Assembly: GCA_002083775.1 (NCBI GenBank)
Contig: MTEI01000010.1
Span: forward strand, 62,001 to 126,000
DNA length: 64,000 nucleotides
Direction: 5' to 3'
Source: Rhodoferax ferrireducens
Lineage (GTDB): Bacteria; Pseudomonadota; Gammaproteobacteria; Burkholderiales; Burkholderiaceae_C
Under the pieces are notes generated by a model that saw only the letters and a program-made list of their open reading frames with translations, made no database searches and was not told the DNA's origin. The translations under genes and the position numbers were made by a program. Shown here one piece after another: positions 28,761 through 39,949 of this stretch (the stretch's first letter is position 1; each line of letters starts with the position of its first letter).

Positions 28761-30284
28761 ATGCCAAGTTCTTTGATGGATCTGCGCCGTGCCGGTGTGG
28801 TTTTGCACCCGACCTCTCTCCCTGGACCCCATGGCTCGGGTGATTTGGGGTCGAACGCGTACTACTTTGTGGACTGGCTGCACAAGGCCGGGCAAACGCT
28901 GTGGCAAACCTTGCCGCTGGGTCCGGTTGGTCCTGGTTTTTCCCCCTACATGGGTAGCTCGGTCTTTGCGGGTAACCCCATGCTGGTGGCGTTCGAGCCC
29001 TTGGTGGCGCGTGGCTGGCTGGCGGCTGAAGATCTGGTGGCAGACTTTGACGATTTGGCGGTAGATTACCCCTTGGTCATGCCTTGGCGCATGAACAGAC
29101 TGCGCGAAGCCTTCGCCGGTTTCTTGATTAAAGCTACCCCGCAGGACCTCGAAGAACAGGCGCAATGGGCGGCTTCACAACAGATGTGGCTGGAGGACTA
29201 CGCGCTATTCATGGCGCTGGATCAGGCCCACGCCCCTCTGTTGTGGCCGCAATGGCCAACACCACTGGCACAGCGTGACGCGACGGCCCTGGCCAAGTCT
29301 CGGTTGGACCAAGCCCAAGAATTGGCGTTTTGGCGCTTTGTCCAGTGGCAGTTTGACCAGCAGTGGCAAGCGCTCAAGTCGTATGCGCGCAGCAAGGGTG
29401 TGCTGATGGTGGGTGATCTGCCGATTTTTGTGGCCCACCATGGTGCGGACTGCTGGGCGCGGCCAGACCTGTATTTGCTGGACGCTACCGGTCAGCCGTT
29501 GGTGGTGGCGGGCGTGCCTCCAGATTTTTTCTCGGCCACCGGCCAGCGCTGGGGCAACCCCCTCTATAACTGGGAGGCCATGCAGGCGGATGGCTATCGC
29601 TGGTGGATTGAACGTGTCCGGCGCCAATTGTGTTTGGCGGATGTAGTCCGCATTGACCACTTTCGGGGTTTTGTCGATTACTGGGAAATCCCGGCAGATG
29701 AGCCCACTGCCATTCAGGGGCGCTGGCAAAACGGGCCGGGTGACGCGCTGTTTGATGCGCTGACCTTGGCGTTGGGGCCCCTGCCCATCATTGCGGAAGA
29801 CCTCGGCATCATCACGGATGAGGTGGTGCGGCTGCGTGAGCGCACCGGTTTCCCTGGCATGCGGGTGATGCAATTCGCCTTCTCGGGGGATGCACACCAT
29901 CCATTTTTGCCACATAACTTTGACCCTAACACGGTCGTTTATACCGGCACCCACGACAACGACACCGTGTTGGGCTGGTGGGGCAGTTGCAGTGCGCATG
30001 AGCGGGTATTTGCACAGAGTTACCTCGATACCGATGAAGCCAACTTCACTTGGGCACTTTTGCGCTCGGCTGCCATGTCGGTGGCACGGTTGTCGTTGTG
30101 CCAGTTCCAGGATGTGCTGGAACTCGATACGGCGCACCGCATGAACGTGCCGGGCACCACCTCGGGCTGTTGGACCTGGCGGTTTTCTTGGGACTGGGTC
30201 AAGCCTGAAGCCTCCGTGAAGCTGGCACATCTCTGCGCGGCCAGCGCGCGGGTCGGTTTTGAACGCCTGGACCTGCCCGCCTGA
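28761..30284 (+). CDS. malQ: 4-alpha-glucanotransferase (amylomaltase)
   Basis: A 507-residue GH77 enzyme that transfers glucan segments between maltodextrins. GVVLHPTSLPGPHG opens the fold; the nucleophile Asp is in VVRIDHFRGF, the acid/base Glu in IIAEDLG, and the transition-state Asp in YTGTHDNDT. The ATG at 28761 is preferred to an in-frame TTG four codons earlier because TTGGAAA precedes it. It is last of the plus-strand glg run and converges on glgX across 48 bases, where only a weak hairpin (GAGGCA/TGCCTC) is seen. Confidence 0.95.
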   Translation: MPSSLMDLRRAGVVLHPTSLPGPHGSGDLGSNAYYFVDWLHKAGQTLWQTLPLGPVGPGFSPYMGSSVFAGNPMLVAFEPLVARGWLAAEDLVADFDDLAVDYPLVMPWRMNRLREAFAGFLIKATPQDLEEQAQWAASQQMWLEDYALFMALDQAHAPLLWPQWPTPLAQRDATALAKSRLDQAQELAFWRFVQWQFDQQWQALKSYARSKGVLMVGDLPIFVAHHGADCWARPDLYLLDATGQPLVVAGVPPDFFSATGQRWGNPLYNWEAMQADGYRWWIERVRRQLCLADVVRIDHFRGFVDYWEIPADEPTAIQGRWQNGPGDALFDALTLALGPLPIIAEDLGIITDEVVRLRERTGFPGMRVMQFAFSGDAHHPFLPHNFDPNTVVYTGTHDNDTVLGWWGSCSAHERVFAQSYLDTDEANFTWALLRSAAMSVARLSLCQFQDVLELDTAHRMNVPGTTSGCWTWRFSWDWVKPEASVKLAHLCAASARVGFERLDLPA

Positions 30285-30332
30285 GAGGCAAGTGTGTGCC
30301 TCACCAGCAGGTGGGGTTGCGTAGACGCCAGT

Positions 30333-32444
30333 TTATTTTCGGGCTGTGATCTGCTGCAGCATCAGTAGACTGTGTGCTGGTACTGGCAGTTCGGTGGTGC
30401 CTGCACCTTGCCAGTCGGCCAGGCCCAGGGGGTGGCTGGTGTCCAGCAAGCCCTGCCAGTGACCCCGGGGCAGCACAAAGTGCTCTGGATGGGGCGCGTT
30501 ATTGACCAGTAGCAGCAGCGGGGCGCTGGATCGCCCGGGTTTGCCGATCAGGCACCCGAGGGCCCGACGCTGCGGCAGTTGCCAGGCAGAGCCTTGCAGC
30601 ACGCTGCCGTCGGCGTTCCACCAAGACAAGTCGTAGATGCCGTCGGCATCAGCAATGCCGCTGTACCAGACGTTGGCAAATGGCTGAAGGCGGTGTCGCA
30701 AACTCAGGACATGGCGGGTGAACGCCAGCAAATCGGCGTCGATATGCGTCCAGTCAATCCAGGTGATGGCATTGTCCTGGCAGTAGGGATTGTTGTTACC
30801 GCCCTGGGTGTGGCCGAGTTCGTCACCAGCGCACAACATGGGCGTACCTTGGGCCAGCAGGTTGGTGGCCAGCAGGGCGCGTTGCAGCAGTTGCCGCAGC
30901 TGGATGACCTTCGGGTCAAGACTGGGCCCTTCCACCCCACAGTTGAAATTGAGGTTGTTGCCTTGGCCGTCACGATTGCTTTCGCCATTGGCCAAGTTGT
31001 GCCGGTGGTTATAACTGAGCAGATCCAGCAGGGTGAAGCCGTCATGTGAAATGACATAGTTCACCGATTCGGCGGGTTCACGTCGGCGCGCCTGGTACAG
31101 GTCGGAGGAGCCACATAAGCGCATGGCGAACTCGCCCAGCGTACCGCCGCTGCCGGCCGCATTGGGAGAGGCCACACTCTGCACCCAAAAACGCCGCAAA
31201 CTGTCGCGGAAATGGTCATTCCATTCCAGCCAGCCACGCGGAAACTGGCCTACCTGGTAACCCCCCGGACCAATGTCCCAGGGTTCGGCAATCATTTTGA
31301 CGCGGCACAGCACCGGGTCTTGAGCCACGGCTGCGAAGAAGGCAGCTTGTGGCGAGAAACCGTTGTCAGTGCGCCCGAGGACCGTGGCCAGGTCAAAACG
31401 GAAACCATCTACGTGCATCTCGCTGACCCAATAGCGCAGGCTGTCCATCACCAGTTGCAGCACCCGGGGTTGCCGGATGTCGAGTGTGTTGCCACAGCCA
31501 CTGTAGTTTTCATAATGGTTCAGGTCATTGGTGACCAGCCGGTAGTAACCAGCGTTGTCGAGCCCGCGGAAACTCAAAGTGGGCCCGTTGTCACCAGCCT
31601 CGGCAGTGTGGTTGTAAACCACATCCAGGATGACCTCCAGGCCGGCAGCGTGCAGGTTGCACACCATGCTTCGGAACTCGTCCCGAGCCGAGATGCCATC
31701 AAGCCCACTGGCTAGCCGGGGATTCAGACTGAAGAAGCCAAGGGTGTTGTAGCCCCAGTAGTTGCTGAGGCCCATGTCCACCAGACGCTCTTCACTGAGG
31801 TGGTAATGCACCGGCAACAGGCTGACTGCAGTTATTCCGAGGTTTTTGAGATGGCTGACCGAAGCCGGGTGCCCCAGCCCGGCGAAGGTGCCGCGCATCT
31901 CGGGCGGTATGTCAGGGTGGGTCTGGGTGAAGCCTTTGACGTGGCATTCGTAGATGACCGAACTGGCCAGGGGTATCGCTGGCGGGCGGTCGTCACCCCA
32001 ATCGAATTGATCGTGAACCACGCGCGCCTTGAGGGCCATCGCGGCGTTGTCACGGGTGTCGAGATGGCGTGGGTGCAGGCGGTCTGGCGCGAAGTGTTCA
32101 TCACACCAAATGAATTCGCCCACGATGTCACGGGCATAGGGGTCCAGCAGTAATTTTGAGGCATCAAACCGGAGGCCCCGGTCTGGGCGCCATGGACCAG
32201 AAGCGCGCAGACCATAGACCAGGCCGGGTTGGGCGTTGGGCAGGTAGCCATGCCAGATGTCACCGGTGTGACCCCGCAAGCGCAGCCTGGCCAATTCCTG
32301 TGTGCCGCGGCTGTCGAACAGGCACAGGTCCATGGCTTGGGCGTGCGCTGAAAACACAGCAAAGTTGATCCCTTTGCCATCGAAATGGGCACCCAACGGC
32401 CAAGGTTGCCCCAGCTGCGTGGCAGGCGTGTTCAGGCGGTCCAT
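30333..32444 (-). CDS. glgX: Glycogen debranching enzyme
   Basis: A 703-residue GH13 isoamylase-type enzyme removing short branches from phosphorylase-limited glycogen. A CBM48-like N-terminus ([20 protein letters not shown]) is followed by the TIM barrel with nucleophile Asp in [14 protein letters not shown], Glu in [14 protein letters not shown] and [14 protein letters not shown]. Its start overlaps the glgB stop by 13 bases, so the two are translationally coupled. Confidence 0.96.
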   Translation of the reverse strand: MDRLNTPATQLGQPWPLGAHFDGKGINFAVFSAHAQAMDLCLFDSRGTQELARLRLRGHTGDIWHGYLPNAQPGLVYGLRASGPWRPDRGLRFDASKLLLDPYARDIVGEFIWCDEHFAPDRLHPRHLDTRDNAAMALKARVVHDQFDWGDDRPPAIPLASSVIYECHVKGFTQTHPDIPPEMRGTFAGLGHPASVSHLKNLGITAVSLLPVHYHLSEERLVDMGLSNYWGYNTLGFFSLNPRLASGLDGISARDEFRSMVCNLHAAGLEVILDVVYNHTAEAGDNGPTLSFRGLDNAGYYRLVTNDLNHYENYSGCGNTLDIRQPRVLQLVMDSLRYWVSEMHVDGFRFDLATVLGRTDNGFSPQAAFFAAVAQDPVLCRVKMIAEPWDIGPGGYQVGQFPRGWLEWNDHFRDSLRRFWVQSVASPNAAGSGGTLGEFAMRLCGSSDLYQARRREPAESVNYVISHDGFTLLDLLSYNHRHNLANGESNRDGQGNNLNFNCGVEGPSLDPKVIQLRQLLQRALLATNLLAQGTPMLCAGDELGHTQGGNNNPYCQDNAITWIDWTHIDADLLAFTRHVLSLRHRLQPFANVWYSGIADADGIYDLSWWNADGSVLQGSAWQLPQRRALGCLIGKPGRSSAPLLLLVNNAPHPEHFVLPRGHWQGLLDTSHPLGLADWQGAGTTELPVPAHSLLMLQQITARK

Positions 32445-34612
32445 TTCAGGAAGACGGTGGCCAGTGGAGGGATGTTCAAGACGATGGAATGCGGCTGGCT
32501 ATGCCATGGGGTGTCGGTGGCCAAATTGCCGGCCGCCAGCGAACACACGTTGCTGCCGCCATAAGCAGCCCAGTCGGTGTTCAATAGTTCCAGGTAACTG
32601 CCCGGGCGTGGCACGCCAAGCCGGTAGTCTGTCCAGACATTCGGCGTGAAGTTGCACAACACCACCACAAAGCTTGTCTGGTCCGACGCCCAGCGGGCAA
32701 AGCTCAACACCGAGCGCTGGTTGTCGCTGTGGTCAATCCATTCAAACCCCGCAGGCACAAAATCCTGCTGGTAAAGCGCCGGGGTGGCACGGTAGAGGTG
32801 GTTCAGATCCCGCACCAGGCACTGCACGCCAGCGTGTTCCGGGCTGTCCAGCAGGTGCCAGTCCAGGCTATGGTCGTGGTTCCACTCCCGCTCTTGGGCA
32901 AACTCGCAGCCCATGAACAGCAATTTCTTGCCCGGGTGCCCGAACATGTAGCCGAGAAAAGTGCGCACGTTGGCAAATTTTTGCCAGCGGTCGCCCGGCA
33001 TTTTGTTCAACAAGGATCCCTTGCCATGCACCACTTCATCATGCGATATGGGCAGCACAAAATTCTCGTTGAAGGCGTAGACCATGCTGAAGGTCATCTC
33101 CCCCTGATGGTGCTGGCGGAAGATCGGGTCACGCGCCATATAGGCCAGGGTGTCATGCATCCAGCCCATGTTCCACTTGTAATGAAAGCCCAGGCCACCG
33201 GAAAAAGTGGGCCGTGACACGGCTGGGTAGGCGGTGGATTCTTCAGCCAGGGTAATGGCTTGTGGGCGCTCCACACCCACGACTTCGTTCACGCGTTTGA
33301 GAAAGGCAATGGCTTCGAGATTTTCACGGCCGCCGTAGATGTTGGGAATCCATTCGCCATCGTTGCGGCTGTAGTCGCGGTACAACATGGAGGCCACGGC
33401 GTCGACACGCAGGCCGTCCACACCAAAGCGCTCAAGCCAATACAGCGCATTGCCAACCAGAAAATTCTTGACCTCGGTACGACCCAGGTTGTAGATCAGC
33501 GTGTTCCAGTCGTTATGGAAACCCTCGCGCGGGTCAGCGTACTCGTACAAATGGGTGCCGTCAAAGTTGACCAGGCCATGTGCATCACTCGGGAAATGAG
33601 CGGGAACCCAATCCAGAATCAGGCCGATGCCCGCCGCGTGGCAACGTGCCACCAGGCGGCCAAAACCAGCCGCGTCACCAAAACGCGATGTCGGTGCATA
33701 CAGTCCAATGGGCTGGTAGCCCCACGAGCCATCAAACGGATGCTCGCTGATCGGTAGCAACTCAAGATGGGTGAAGCCCATCTGCTGAGCGTAGGGCACC
33801 AGGGTGTCGGCCAGTTCGTCCCAAGTCAGCCAGCGGTTGCCGTCTTCAGCCACGCGCCGCCAGGAGCCCAGATGAACTTCATAAATGCTCAAGGGCGCGC
33901 CCAGGGCATTGGCATGTTGCCGCACGTCGGAGGGCGCGACTTTCTCGGGCAGCGTACCCACCACACTGGCCGTTGCGGGGCGCAATTCGGACTGCAGGGC
34001 GTAGGGGTCGGCACGGGCCGTCAGCACCTCGCCATGGCGACTTCGGATCTCGAACTTGTAGAGTGCACCGGCTTGGACCTCGGGCAGAAACAGTTCCCAG
34101 ACGCCGCACTCACGCCGCATGCGCATGGGGTGGCGGCGACCATCCCAGAAATTGAAGTCGCCGATCACGCTGACCCGTGATGCATTGGGCGCCCAGACCG
34201 CAAATCGGGTACCTGCGACACCTTCCATGGTGCAGGGCTTGGCGCCCAACACTTCAAAGGGGCGCAGATGGGTGCCTTCGCCCAGCAGCCAGACATCCAT
34301 CTCACCCAGGACCAGCGGGAACCGGTAGGGGTCTTCCATCACGCTGCTGAGGCCGCTGGCCCATTGCACCTTGAACTGGTAAGGCGCATCTCGCTTGGCA
34401 GCAACGACGCCTTCAAAAAAACCGGCGGGGTGCTGCTGGGCGAGTTCGCCCAGAGTTTGGCCTTCCGGGCTGATCACGGTGACGGTTTGAGCCGTCGGCA
34501 AAAAGCAGCGTACCGAGGTTTTTCCACCTTTGATTTTGTGTGGCCCCAAGATGGCGAAAGGGTCGCTGTGGCTGGCTCGACAAACCCGGTCGATATCGAG
34601 GGAGGACAACAT
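32432..34612 (-). CDS. glgB: 1,4-alpha-glucan branching enzyme
   Basis: A 726-residue GH13 enzyme forming alpha-1,6 branches. It has N-terminal carbohydrate-binding modules (a second one with [20 protein letters not shown]), a barrel nucleophile Asp in [15 protein letters not shown], Glu in [11 protein letters not shown] and [13 protein letters not shown]. The start [19 protein letters not shown] at 34612 matches the family; a longer in-frame extension would run into glgP. It lies 55 bases downstream of glgP and overlaps glgX. Confidence 0.96.
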   Translation of the reverse strand: MLSSLDIDRVCRASHSDPFAILGPHKIKGGKTSVRCFLPTAQTVTVISPEGQTLGELAQQHPAGFFEGVVAAKRDAPYQFKVQWASGLSSVMEDPYRFPLVLGEMDVWLLGEGTHLRPFEVLGAKPCTMEGVAGTRFAVWAPNASRVSVIGDFNFWDGRRHPMRMRRECGVWELFLPEVQAGALYKFEIRSRHGEVLTARADPYALQSELRPATASVVGTLPEKVAPSDVRQHANALGAPLSIYEVHLGSWRRVAEDGNRWLTWDELADTLVPYAQQMGFTHLELLPISEHPFDGSWGYQPIGLYAPTSRFGDAAGFGRLVARCHAAGIGLILDWVPAHFPSDAHGLVNFDGTHLYEYADPREGFHNDWNTLIYNLGRTEVKNFLVGNALYWLERFGVDGLRVDAVASMLYRDYSRNDGEWIPNIYGGRENLEAIAFLKRVNEVVGVERPQAITLAEESTAYPAVSRPTFSGGLGFHYKWNMGWMHDTLAYMARDPIFRQHHQGEMTFSMVYAFNENFVLPISHDEVVHGKGSLLNKMPGDRWQKFANVRTFLGYMFGHPGKKLLFMGCEFAQEREWNHDHSLDWHLLDSPEHAGVQCLVRDLNHLYRATPALYQQDFVPAGFEWIDHSDNQRSVLSFARWASDQTSFVVVLCNFTPNVWTDYRLGVPRPGSYLELLNTDWAAYGGSNVCSLAAGNLATDTPWHSQPHSIVLNIPPLATVFLKWTA

Positions 34613-34667
34613 AAATGATCTTTCTTGAGACAGGAACCGGACCGGCAACCAACGTTGCCAACCCCCA

Positions 34668-37100
34668 TCAATAAGGTGCTGGTGTGACGTGCCAGATCTT
34701 GCGAGCATACTCCCCAATTGTGCGGTCGGACGAGAAAACACCCATGCCGGCCACATTGGCGATGGCGCGCTGGCTCCACTGGTCGGGCTGACGGTATAAG
34801 TCATCGACTTGTTGCTGGGTGGCAACATAAGAGGCGTAGTCTGCCAGCAACAAGTAATGGTCACCACCCCATACCAGCGAGTTGATCAGGGCACTGTAGC
34901 GGCCTGGCTCCTCGGGTGAGAACACCCCTTCGCCGATGGCGTTGAGCACTGCCTTGAGAGTGGGGTTGTTTTCGTAGTAGTTCAGCGGGTGGTAGCCGGT
35001 GACGCGCAGCTCCCGCACTTCGGGGGTTTTCAAGCCAAAGATGAAGATATTGTCGTCACCCACTTCCTGGCGAATCTCGATGTTGGCACCGTCATCCGTG
35101 CCAATGGTCAGCGCGCCATTGAGCGCCAGCTTCATGTTGCCGGTGCCGGAGGCTTCGGTGCCAGCAGTGGAAATCTGCTCCGACAAATCTGCACCCGGCA
35201 TGATGACCTCTGCCACCGAGACGCCATAGTTGGGGATGAACACCACCTTGAGTTTGTCGCCGATGCGTTCATCGTTGTTGATGGTCAGGCCGATGTCGTG
35301 AATCAGGCGAATGATCGATTTGGCCGCCACATAGCTGGAGGCGGCCTTGCCTGCAAAAATCACTGTGCGAGGCACCCAGGGCGCTTCCGGGTTAGCCAGG
35401 ATGGCCTGGTAGCGGGTGACCACATGCAGCACGTTGAGCAACTGGCGTTTGTATTCGTGGATGCGTTTCACCTGCACGTCAAACAGGCTGTCCGGGCTGA
35501 CCACGACACCGGTGGTTTGCTCGATGAGTTTGGCCAGGCGCACCTTGTTGTCGCGCTTGATGGCGCGGAACTGCTCCCTGAAAGCGGCATCACCCTGATG
35601 CTCTTTCAAGCGTTTCAACTGGTCCAGGTCCAGCCGCCAGCTTGAACCCAGGCTGACGTCCAGCAACCTTGACAGGCCCGGGTTAGCCTGTGCCAGCCAG
35701 CGCCGCGGTGTGACGCCGTTGGTCATATTGGTGAAGCGATGCGGCCAAAGTTGTGCAAAGTCCGCAAAAATGGTGTGCACCAGCAGTTCGGAATGCAGCG
35801 CCGACACGCCGTTGACTTGGTGGCTGCCCACCACACACAGATGGGCCATGCGCACACGGCGCTCGCCCGCCTCGTCGACCAGGGACAGGCGTTTGAGGAA
35901 TTCCTGGTCGCCCGGGCGAAAGCGCGCAGCCTGGTCGAGAAATTCCTTGTTGATCCGGAAGATGATTTCCAGATGCCGGGGCAGCACATGCTGAATGAGC
36001 GACACCGGCCAGGTTTCCAGCGCTTCAGGCATCAGGGTGTGATTGGTGTACGAGAACGTCTTGCCACACAGCGCCCAGGCTTTGTCCCAGTGCATGCTGT
36101 GCTCGTCGCACAGGATGCGCATCAACTCCGCCACGCCGATGGCCGGGTGGGTGTCGTTGAGGTGGATGGCGACATGCTCGGCTAGGTTGTCCAGGATGTG
36201 GTGCTCTTCCAGATGCCGCTTGATCAGGTCATGCATGGAGGCAGCGACAAAGAAGTACTCCTGCTTCAGGCGTAGCTCACGCCCGGCGGGCGTGCTGTCG
36301 TTGGGGTAAAGCACCCAGGAAATGTTCTCGTATTCGTTTTTGGCAGTCGCCGCGCGCGCATAGTCGCCCGTATTGAAGGCACCCAGATCGATGTGGTCGG
36401 GTGCCACGGCTTTCCAAAGGCGCAAGGTGCTGACCTTGTGGGTGCCATGGCCGGGCACCACCATGTCGTAGGCCTTGGCGGCCACTTCACCAGCGTGTTT
36501 CCAGATGACCTTGCCGTCTTCATGCGCGACCCAGCCGCCAAAGCGTACCGGGTAGGTGAGGTCAGCTCGGGGAAACTCCCAAGGCGTGCCGTCTTTCAAC
36601 CAAGAGTCCGGATACTCCACCTGGGTGCCATTCTGAATTTCCTGCGCAAACATGCCGTACTCGTAGCGGATGCCATAGCCGAATGAGGGCAGCCCCAAGG
36701 TCGCCATGGAGTCCAGAAAGCAGGCGGCCAAGCGCCCCAGGCCACCGTTGCCCAGAGCGGCGTCGGGCTCGCAGTCGGTCAGGTCTTCCAGCGCGTGGGC
36801 GTGTTGGGCGGCGCCAGCTGCGGCGCCATGGGTCAGATTGAGCGCCGCCAGCGCATTGGACAGCGTGCGCCCCATCAGGAACTCCATGGACAGGTAGACC
36901 ACACGCCGGGCCTTGTGCCGATGTTCCTCACGCTGGGTGTGGATCCAGCGCTCGGACAGTTGTGCCCGGGCAACTTGTGCCACGGCCTGCATCAATTCGC
37001 TGCGGGAAGCGTTCGCTGGATCAGCCCCCACCGTGTGCAGCAATTGGGCGTTGATGTCTTTGCCGATGTCGTTCGGCTGTGCTTTGGCGGTGTTGTTCAA
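34668..37100 (-). CDS. glgP: Glycogen/starch phosphorylase
   Basis: About 810 residues; releases glucose 1-phosphate from glycogen ends. [16 protein letters not shown] and [15 protein letters not shown] lie near the N-terminus; the pyridoxal-phosphate Lys is in [16 protein letters not shown]. The start is uncertain: no ATG fits. A TTG at 37100 has AAAGGAAAG before it and gives a length close to the E. coli enzyme; a further upstream TTG at 37163 lacks a ribosome site. It heads the minus-strand glgP-glgB-glgX run. Confidence 0.93.
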   Translation of the reverse strand: MNNTAKAQPNDIGKDINAQLLHTVGADPANASRSELMQAVAQVARAQLSERWIHTQREEHRHKARRVVYLSMEFLMGRTLSNALAALNLTHGAAAGAAQHAHALEDLTDCEPDAALGNGGLGRLAACFLDSMATLGLPSFGYGIRYEYGMFAQEIQNGTQVEYPDSWLKDGTPWEFPRADLTYPVRFGGWVAHEDGKVIWKHAGEVAAKAYDMVVPGHGTHKVSTLRLWKAVAPDHIDLGAFNTGDYARAATAKNEYENISWVLYPNDSTPAGRELRLKQEYFFVAASMHDLIKRHLEEHHILDNLAEHVAIHLNDTHPAIGVAELMRILCDEHSMHWDKAWALCGKTFSYTNHTLMPEALETWPVSLIQHVLPRHLEIIFRINKEFLDQAARFRPGDQEFLKRLSLVDEAGERRVRMAHLCVVGSHQVNGVSALHSELLVHTIFADFAQLWPHRFTNMTNGVTPRRWLAQANPGLSRLLDVSLGSSWRLDLDQLKRLKEHQGDAAFREQFRAIKRDNKVRLAKLIEQTTGVVVSPDSLFDVQVKRIHEYKRQLLNVLHVVTRYQAILANPEAPWVPRTVIFAGKAASSYVAAKSIIRLIHDIGLTINNDERIGDKLKVVFIPNYGVSVAEVIMPGADLSEQISTAGTEASGTGNMKLALNGALTIGTDDGANIEIRQEVGDDNIFIFGLKTPEVRELRVTGYHPLNYYENNPTLKAVLNAIGEGVFSPEEPGRYSALINSLVWGGDHYLLLADYASYVATQQQVDDLYRQPDQWSQRAIANVAGMGVFSSDRTIGEYARKIWHVTPAPY

Positions 37101-37241
37101 GAGCTTTCCTTTGGAGGGGCTCACGAGGTGAGCCGTTGGGGCTATATTTTGCACGCTTGGCAACGTGTATCACGTGCAATAGTTACGGGTGAGTTACAAG
37201 CAATTTACTGGCCAGTTTGCGCCCTTTTCTGCGCGCAGACA

Positions 37242-37268
37242 TTGGCAACATGGCGAGCGCCCTATAAT
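37242..37268 (+). promoter_or_regulatory. Candidate sigma-70 promoter of ahcY operon
   Basis: Perfect -10 TATAAT (37263-37268) with TTGGCA (37242-37247) 15 bases upstream, ending just before the SAH riboswitch. The short spacing makes the -35 assignment tentative; the -10 is convincing. Confidence 0.6.
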
Positions 37269-37278
37269 TCTCGCCAGT

Positions 37279-37384
37279 TCGAGGAGCGTTGCAGCTCACA
37301 TGGGTGGCCAGGCCATCGTGCTGAGTGAGGCTCGGACCCCGCTGTTGTTTTTAACGCAGCGTTTCACAACGGCGCTCACCCACG
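37279..37384 (+). promoter_or_regulatory. S-adenosylhomocysteine (SAH) riboswitch
   Basis: The conserved blocks TTCGAGGAGCGTTGCAG, GTGAGGCTCGGA and ACGGCGCTCACCC occur in order. P1 can form between CGAG (37280-37283) and CTCG (37331-37334), and the pseudoknot between GAGCG (37284-37288) and CGCTC (37373-37377). A variable hairpin (CGCTG...CAGCG) lies between. It sits 77 bases before ahcY. SAH riboswitches turn the gene on when SAH accumulates (family knowledge). Confidence 0.93.
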
Positions 37385-37460
37385 GTTCCTGTGCGGTGAG
37401 TCTTTTTCCCGGATTCGCGCGCCTTGGCTGTGGTTGCCACCTTAACTTTTGGAGTGAACC

Positions 37461-38912
37461 ATGAGCGCAATCGAACCCGCAGCAGTGAAACAAGACTACA
37501 TCATTGCCGACGTCAACCTGGCCGACTGGGGCCGCAAAGAACTTAACATTGCCGAGACCGAGATGCCCGGTCTGATGGCCATCCGCGCTGAATTCGCCGA
37601 ATCACAACCGCTCAAGGGCGCGCGCATCACCGGCTCCTTGCACATGACGATCCAGACGGCTGTGCTGGTGGAAACCTTGCAAGCCCTGGGTGCCCAGGTG
37701 CGCTGGGCGTCGTGCAACATTTTTTCCACGCAAGACCACGCTGCCGCCGCTCTGGTGGCGCAAGGCACGCCGGTGTTTGCCTACAAAGGCGAGTCGCTTA
37801 CCGACTACTGGGATTACACGCACCGAATTTTTGAATTTGGTGGCAAAAAAGGCACCGCTGCTGAAGGCCCGAACATGATTCTGGACGACGGCGGCGATGC
37901 CACACTGCTGATGCACCTGGGCACCCGCGCCGAAAAAGATGCCAGTCTGCTTGACAACCCCGGCAGCGAAGAGGAAGTGTGCCTGTACGCCGCCATCAAG
38001 GCCAAGCTGGCACAAGACCCCACCTGGTACAGCCGCCGCCTGAAAAACATCGTCGGTGTGACCGAAGAAACCACCACCGGGGTGCACCGCCTGATCGAGA
38101 TGTCAGCCAAGGGCACATTGGCCATCCGCGCCATCAACGTGAATGACTCGGTGACCAAGAGCAAGTTTGACAACCTGTACGGTTGCCGCGAATCTTTGGT
38201 GGACGCCATCAAGCGCGCCACCGACGTGATGATTGCCGGTAAGGTGGCCTGTGTGGCCGGTTATGGTGATGTGGGCAAGGGCTCCGCTCAAGCATTGCGT
38301 GCCCTGAGCGCGCAGGTGTGGGTGACCGAGATCGACCCGATCAACGCCCTGCAAGCCGCCATGGAAGGTTACAAAGTGGTGACGATGGAATACGCCGCTG
38401 ACAAGTGTGACATTTTTGTCACAGCGACCGGCAACAAAAACGTCATCACCTACAAACACATGGACGCGATGAAAGACCAGGCCATCGTCTGCAACATCGG
38501 CCACTTTGACAATGAAATTGATGTGGCCTCGCTGGAAAAATGCAAGTGGGACGAGATCAAGCCGCAGGTCGATCATGTGATCTTCCCGGCCAAGGGCAAG
38601 AAGCCGTCCAAACGCATCATTTTGTTGGCCAAGGGCCGTCTGGTGAACCTGGGCTGCGGCACCGGCCACCCGAGCTTCGTGATGAGTTCCAGCTTTGCCA
38701 ACCAGACGCTGGCGCAGATCGAGCTGTTCACCAAACCCAAGGCCTACAAGTCGGGCCAGGTGTATGTGTTGCCCAAACACCTGGACGAAAAAGTGGCGCG
38801 CCTGCACCTGATGAAGGTCGGCGCCATGCTCAGCGAACTCACCGATGAACAAGCCGCCTACATTGGCGTCAGCAAGGCTGGCCCCTACAAGGCCGAGACC
38901 TACAGGTATTGA
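37461..38912 (+). CDS. ahcY: Adenosylhomocysteinase
   Basis: A 483-residue NAD-dependent enzyme splitting S-adenosylhomocysteine into homocysteine and adenosine. The NAD loop is [13 protein letters not shown], the catalytic segment [13 protein letters not shown] and the conserved C-terminus [12 protein letters not shown]. The extra internal segment typical of the long bacterial/plant form is present ([15 protein letters not shown]). Controlled by the SAH riboswitch upstream; tlyA and metF follow. Confidence 0.98.
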   Translation: MSAIEPAAVKQDYIIADVNLADWGRKELNIAETEMPGLMAIRAEFAESQPLKGARITGSLHMTIQTAVLVETLQALGAQVRWASCNIFSTQDHAAAALVAQGTPVFAYKGESLTDYWDYTHRIFEFGGKKGTAAEGPNMILDDGGDATLLMHLGTRAEKDASLLDNPGSEEEVCLYAAIKAKLAQDPTWYSRRLKNIVGVTEETTTGVHRLIEMSAKGTLAIRAINVNDSVTKSKFDNLYGCRESLVDAIKRATDVMIAGKVACVAGYGDVGKGSAQALRALSAQVWVTEIDPINALQAAMEGYKVVTMEYAADKCDIFVTATGNKNVITYKHMDAMKDQAIVCNIGHFDNEIDVASLEKCKWDEIKPQVDHVIFPAKGKKPSKRIILLAKGRLVNLGCGTGHPSFVMSSSFANQTLAQIELFTKPKAYKSGQVYVLPKHLDEKVARLHLMKVGAMLSELTDEQAAYIGVSKAGPYKAETYRY

Positions 38913-38922
38913 TTGGCGCTCT

Positions 38923-39873
38923 GTGCGAATTGACCAACTGCTGGTGCAGCGTGGCCTGGCCAGCACCCGCTCTCAGGCCCAGCGCCTGATTGCGGGTGGG
39001 GTGCAGTGGCGCCAAGGTGACGCGTGGCGCCAAGTCGTCAAAAACGGTGACGATGTGCCGGTGGCGGCCGAGCTCACCTTGCTCGACGATTCCGAGGCGC
39101 GTTATGTGTCGCGTGGCGGGCTCAAGCTCGAAGCGGCGCTCAAGCAGGTGGGGCTGTCGGTAGCGGGCCTCCAGTGTCTGGACGTGGGGCAAAGCACCGG
39201 TGGTTTTACCGACTGCTTGCTGCAGCACGGGGCGAGCCTGGTGGTGGGGGTGGATGTGGGCAGCGCCCAACTGCACCCCAAGCTGCGCGGCGACCCACGG
39301 GTGCTGTGTGTGGAAGGCCTCAACGCGCGCGCTCTGGATGCTGCTGATTTAATAGCTGCTTACGAAGACAGCATAGGGGCTACAGGCCAATTTGACCTGG
39401 AAGACGACGGTGATGACGAGGGCGATTACTTCGATGAGGCTAAGCCGGGTCAAGACGGCGCGCTGGATGAAACTGCAGACGAAACGGACGACGACGGTTT
39501 GGATGATGGCGAAACCGAGTCGGCTGACCTGGTCTCCTCCGACGGTACCTTTGTGCCCGAATTTGACCTGATCGTGGCTGACCTGTCCTTCATCTCGCAA
39601 ACCTTGGTGTTGCCCGCCGTGGTGCCGCTGCTCAAAGCCGGCGGCACGCTGCTGACGCTGGTGAAGCCGCAGTTTGAATTGCAGCCCGGCCAGGTGGGCA
39701 AGGGTGGCATTGTCAAAGACGCCGCCATGTACGCCCTGGTAGAACAGCGTCTGCGTGACAGCTGCGCCGAGCTGGGCCTGAGCGTGACGCATTGGTTTGA
39801 TTCTCCTATTGCCGGGGGCGATGGCAATCGCGAGTTTTTTATCTGTGCCCGCCAACCGGGTGTGGCTGATTGA
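38923..39873 (+). CDS. tlyA: TlyA-family rRNA 2'-O-methyltransferase (hemolysin-A-like) with acidic insertion
   Basis: 316 residues. N-terminal S4 RNA-binding domain (MRIDQLLVQRGLASTRSQAQ) and a FtsJ-type Rossmann methyltransferase (LDVGQSTGGFTDCLL, DLIVADLSFISQ, LVKPQFE). GTG at 38923 is chosen over an earlier ATG inside ahcY because TlyA proteins start MRIDQLL. Between the second strand and DLIVADLSF lies a family A repeat (LIAAYEDSIGATGQF), then about 45 acidic residues (DLEDDGDDEGDYF...) absent from typical members. Methylation uses SAM and yields SAH, which suits an ahcY neighbour. Confidence 0.85.
   Translation: MRIDQLLVQRGLASTRSQAQRLIAGGVQWRQGDAWRQVVKNGDDVPVAAELTLLDDSEARYVSRGGLKLEAALKQVGLSVAGLQCLDVGQSTGGFTDCLLQHGASLVVGVDVGSAQLHPKLRGDPRVLCVEGLNARALDAADLIAAYEDSIGATGQFDLEDDGDDEGDYFDEAKPGQDGALDETADETDDDGLDDGETESADLVSSDGTFVPEFDLIVADLSFISQTLVLPAVVPLLKAGGTLLTLVKPQFELQPGQVGKGGIVKDAAMYALVEQRLRDSCAELGLSVTHWFDSPIAGGDGNREFFICARQPGVAD
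39346..39396 (+). repeat. Dispersed repeat (family A) inside tlyA
   Basis: GATTTAATAGCTGCTTACGA, then AGACAGCATAGGGGCTACAGGCCAATTTGA, aligns with the family core and is read in frame. It immediately precedes the acidic low-complexity segment of TlyA. Confidence 0.65.
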
Positions 39874-39884
39874 ATTGAAATTCT

Positions 39885-39927
39885 GCGGGGCGTGCCTTGC
39901 CAGAACCTGCTGGCAGGCACGGCCCGC
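39885..39927 (+). promoter_or_regulatory. Intercistronic hairpin between tlyA and metF
   Basis: GCGGGGCGTGCCTTGCCAG, loop AACCTG, CTGGCAGGCACGGCCCGC: about 17 pairs with one T bulge. No T-run follows, so it is more likely a processing or stability hairpin (or partial attenuator) than a simple terminator. Confidence 0.6.
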
Positions 39928-39949
39928 ATCACTTTTGTAAGGGCGTGTC

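Noticed and set aside
30283..30301. GAGGCA/TGCCTC hairpin between malQ and glgX as a terminator
   Set aside because: Six pairs only and no T-run on either strand; not strong enough to call.
34613..34867. N-terminal extension of glgB into glgP
   Set aside because: The extra 85 codons overlap glgP coding sequence and show no homology pattern; the branching enzyme begins at [10 protein letters not shown].
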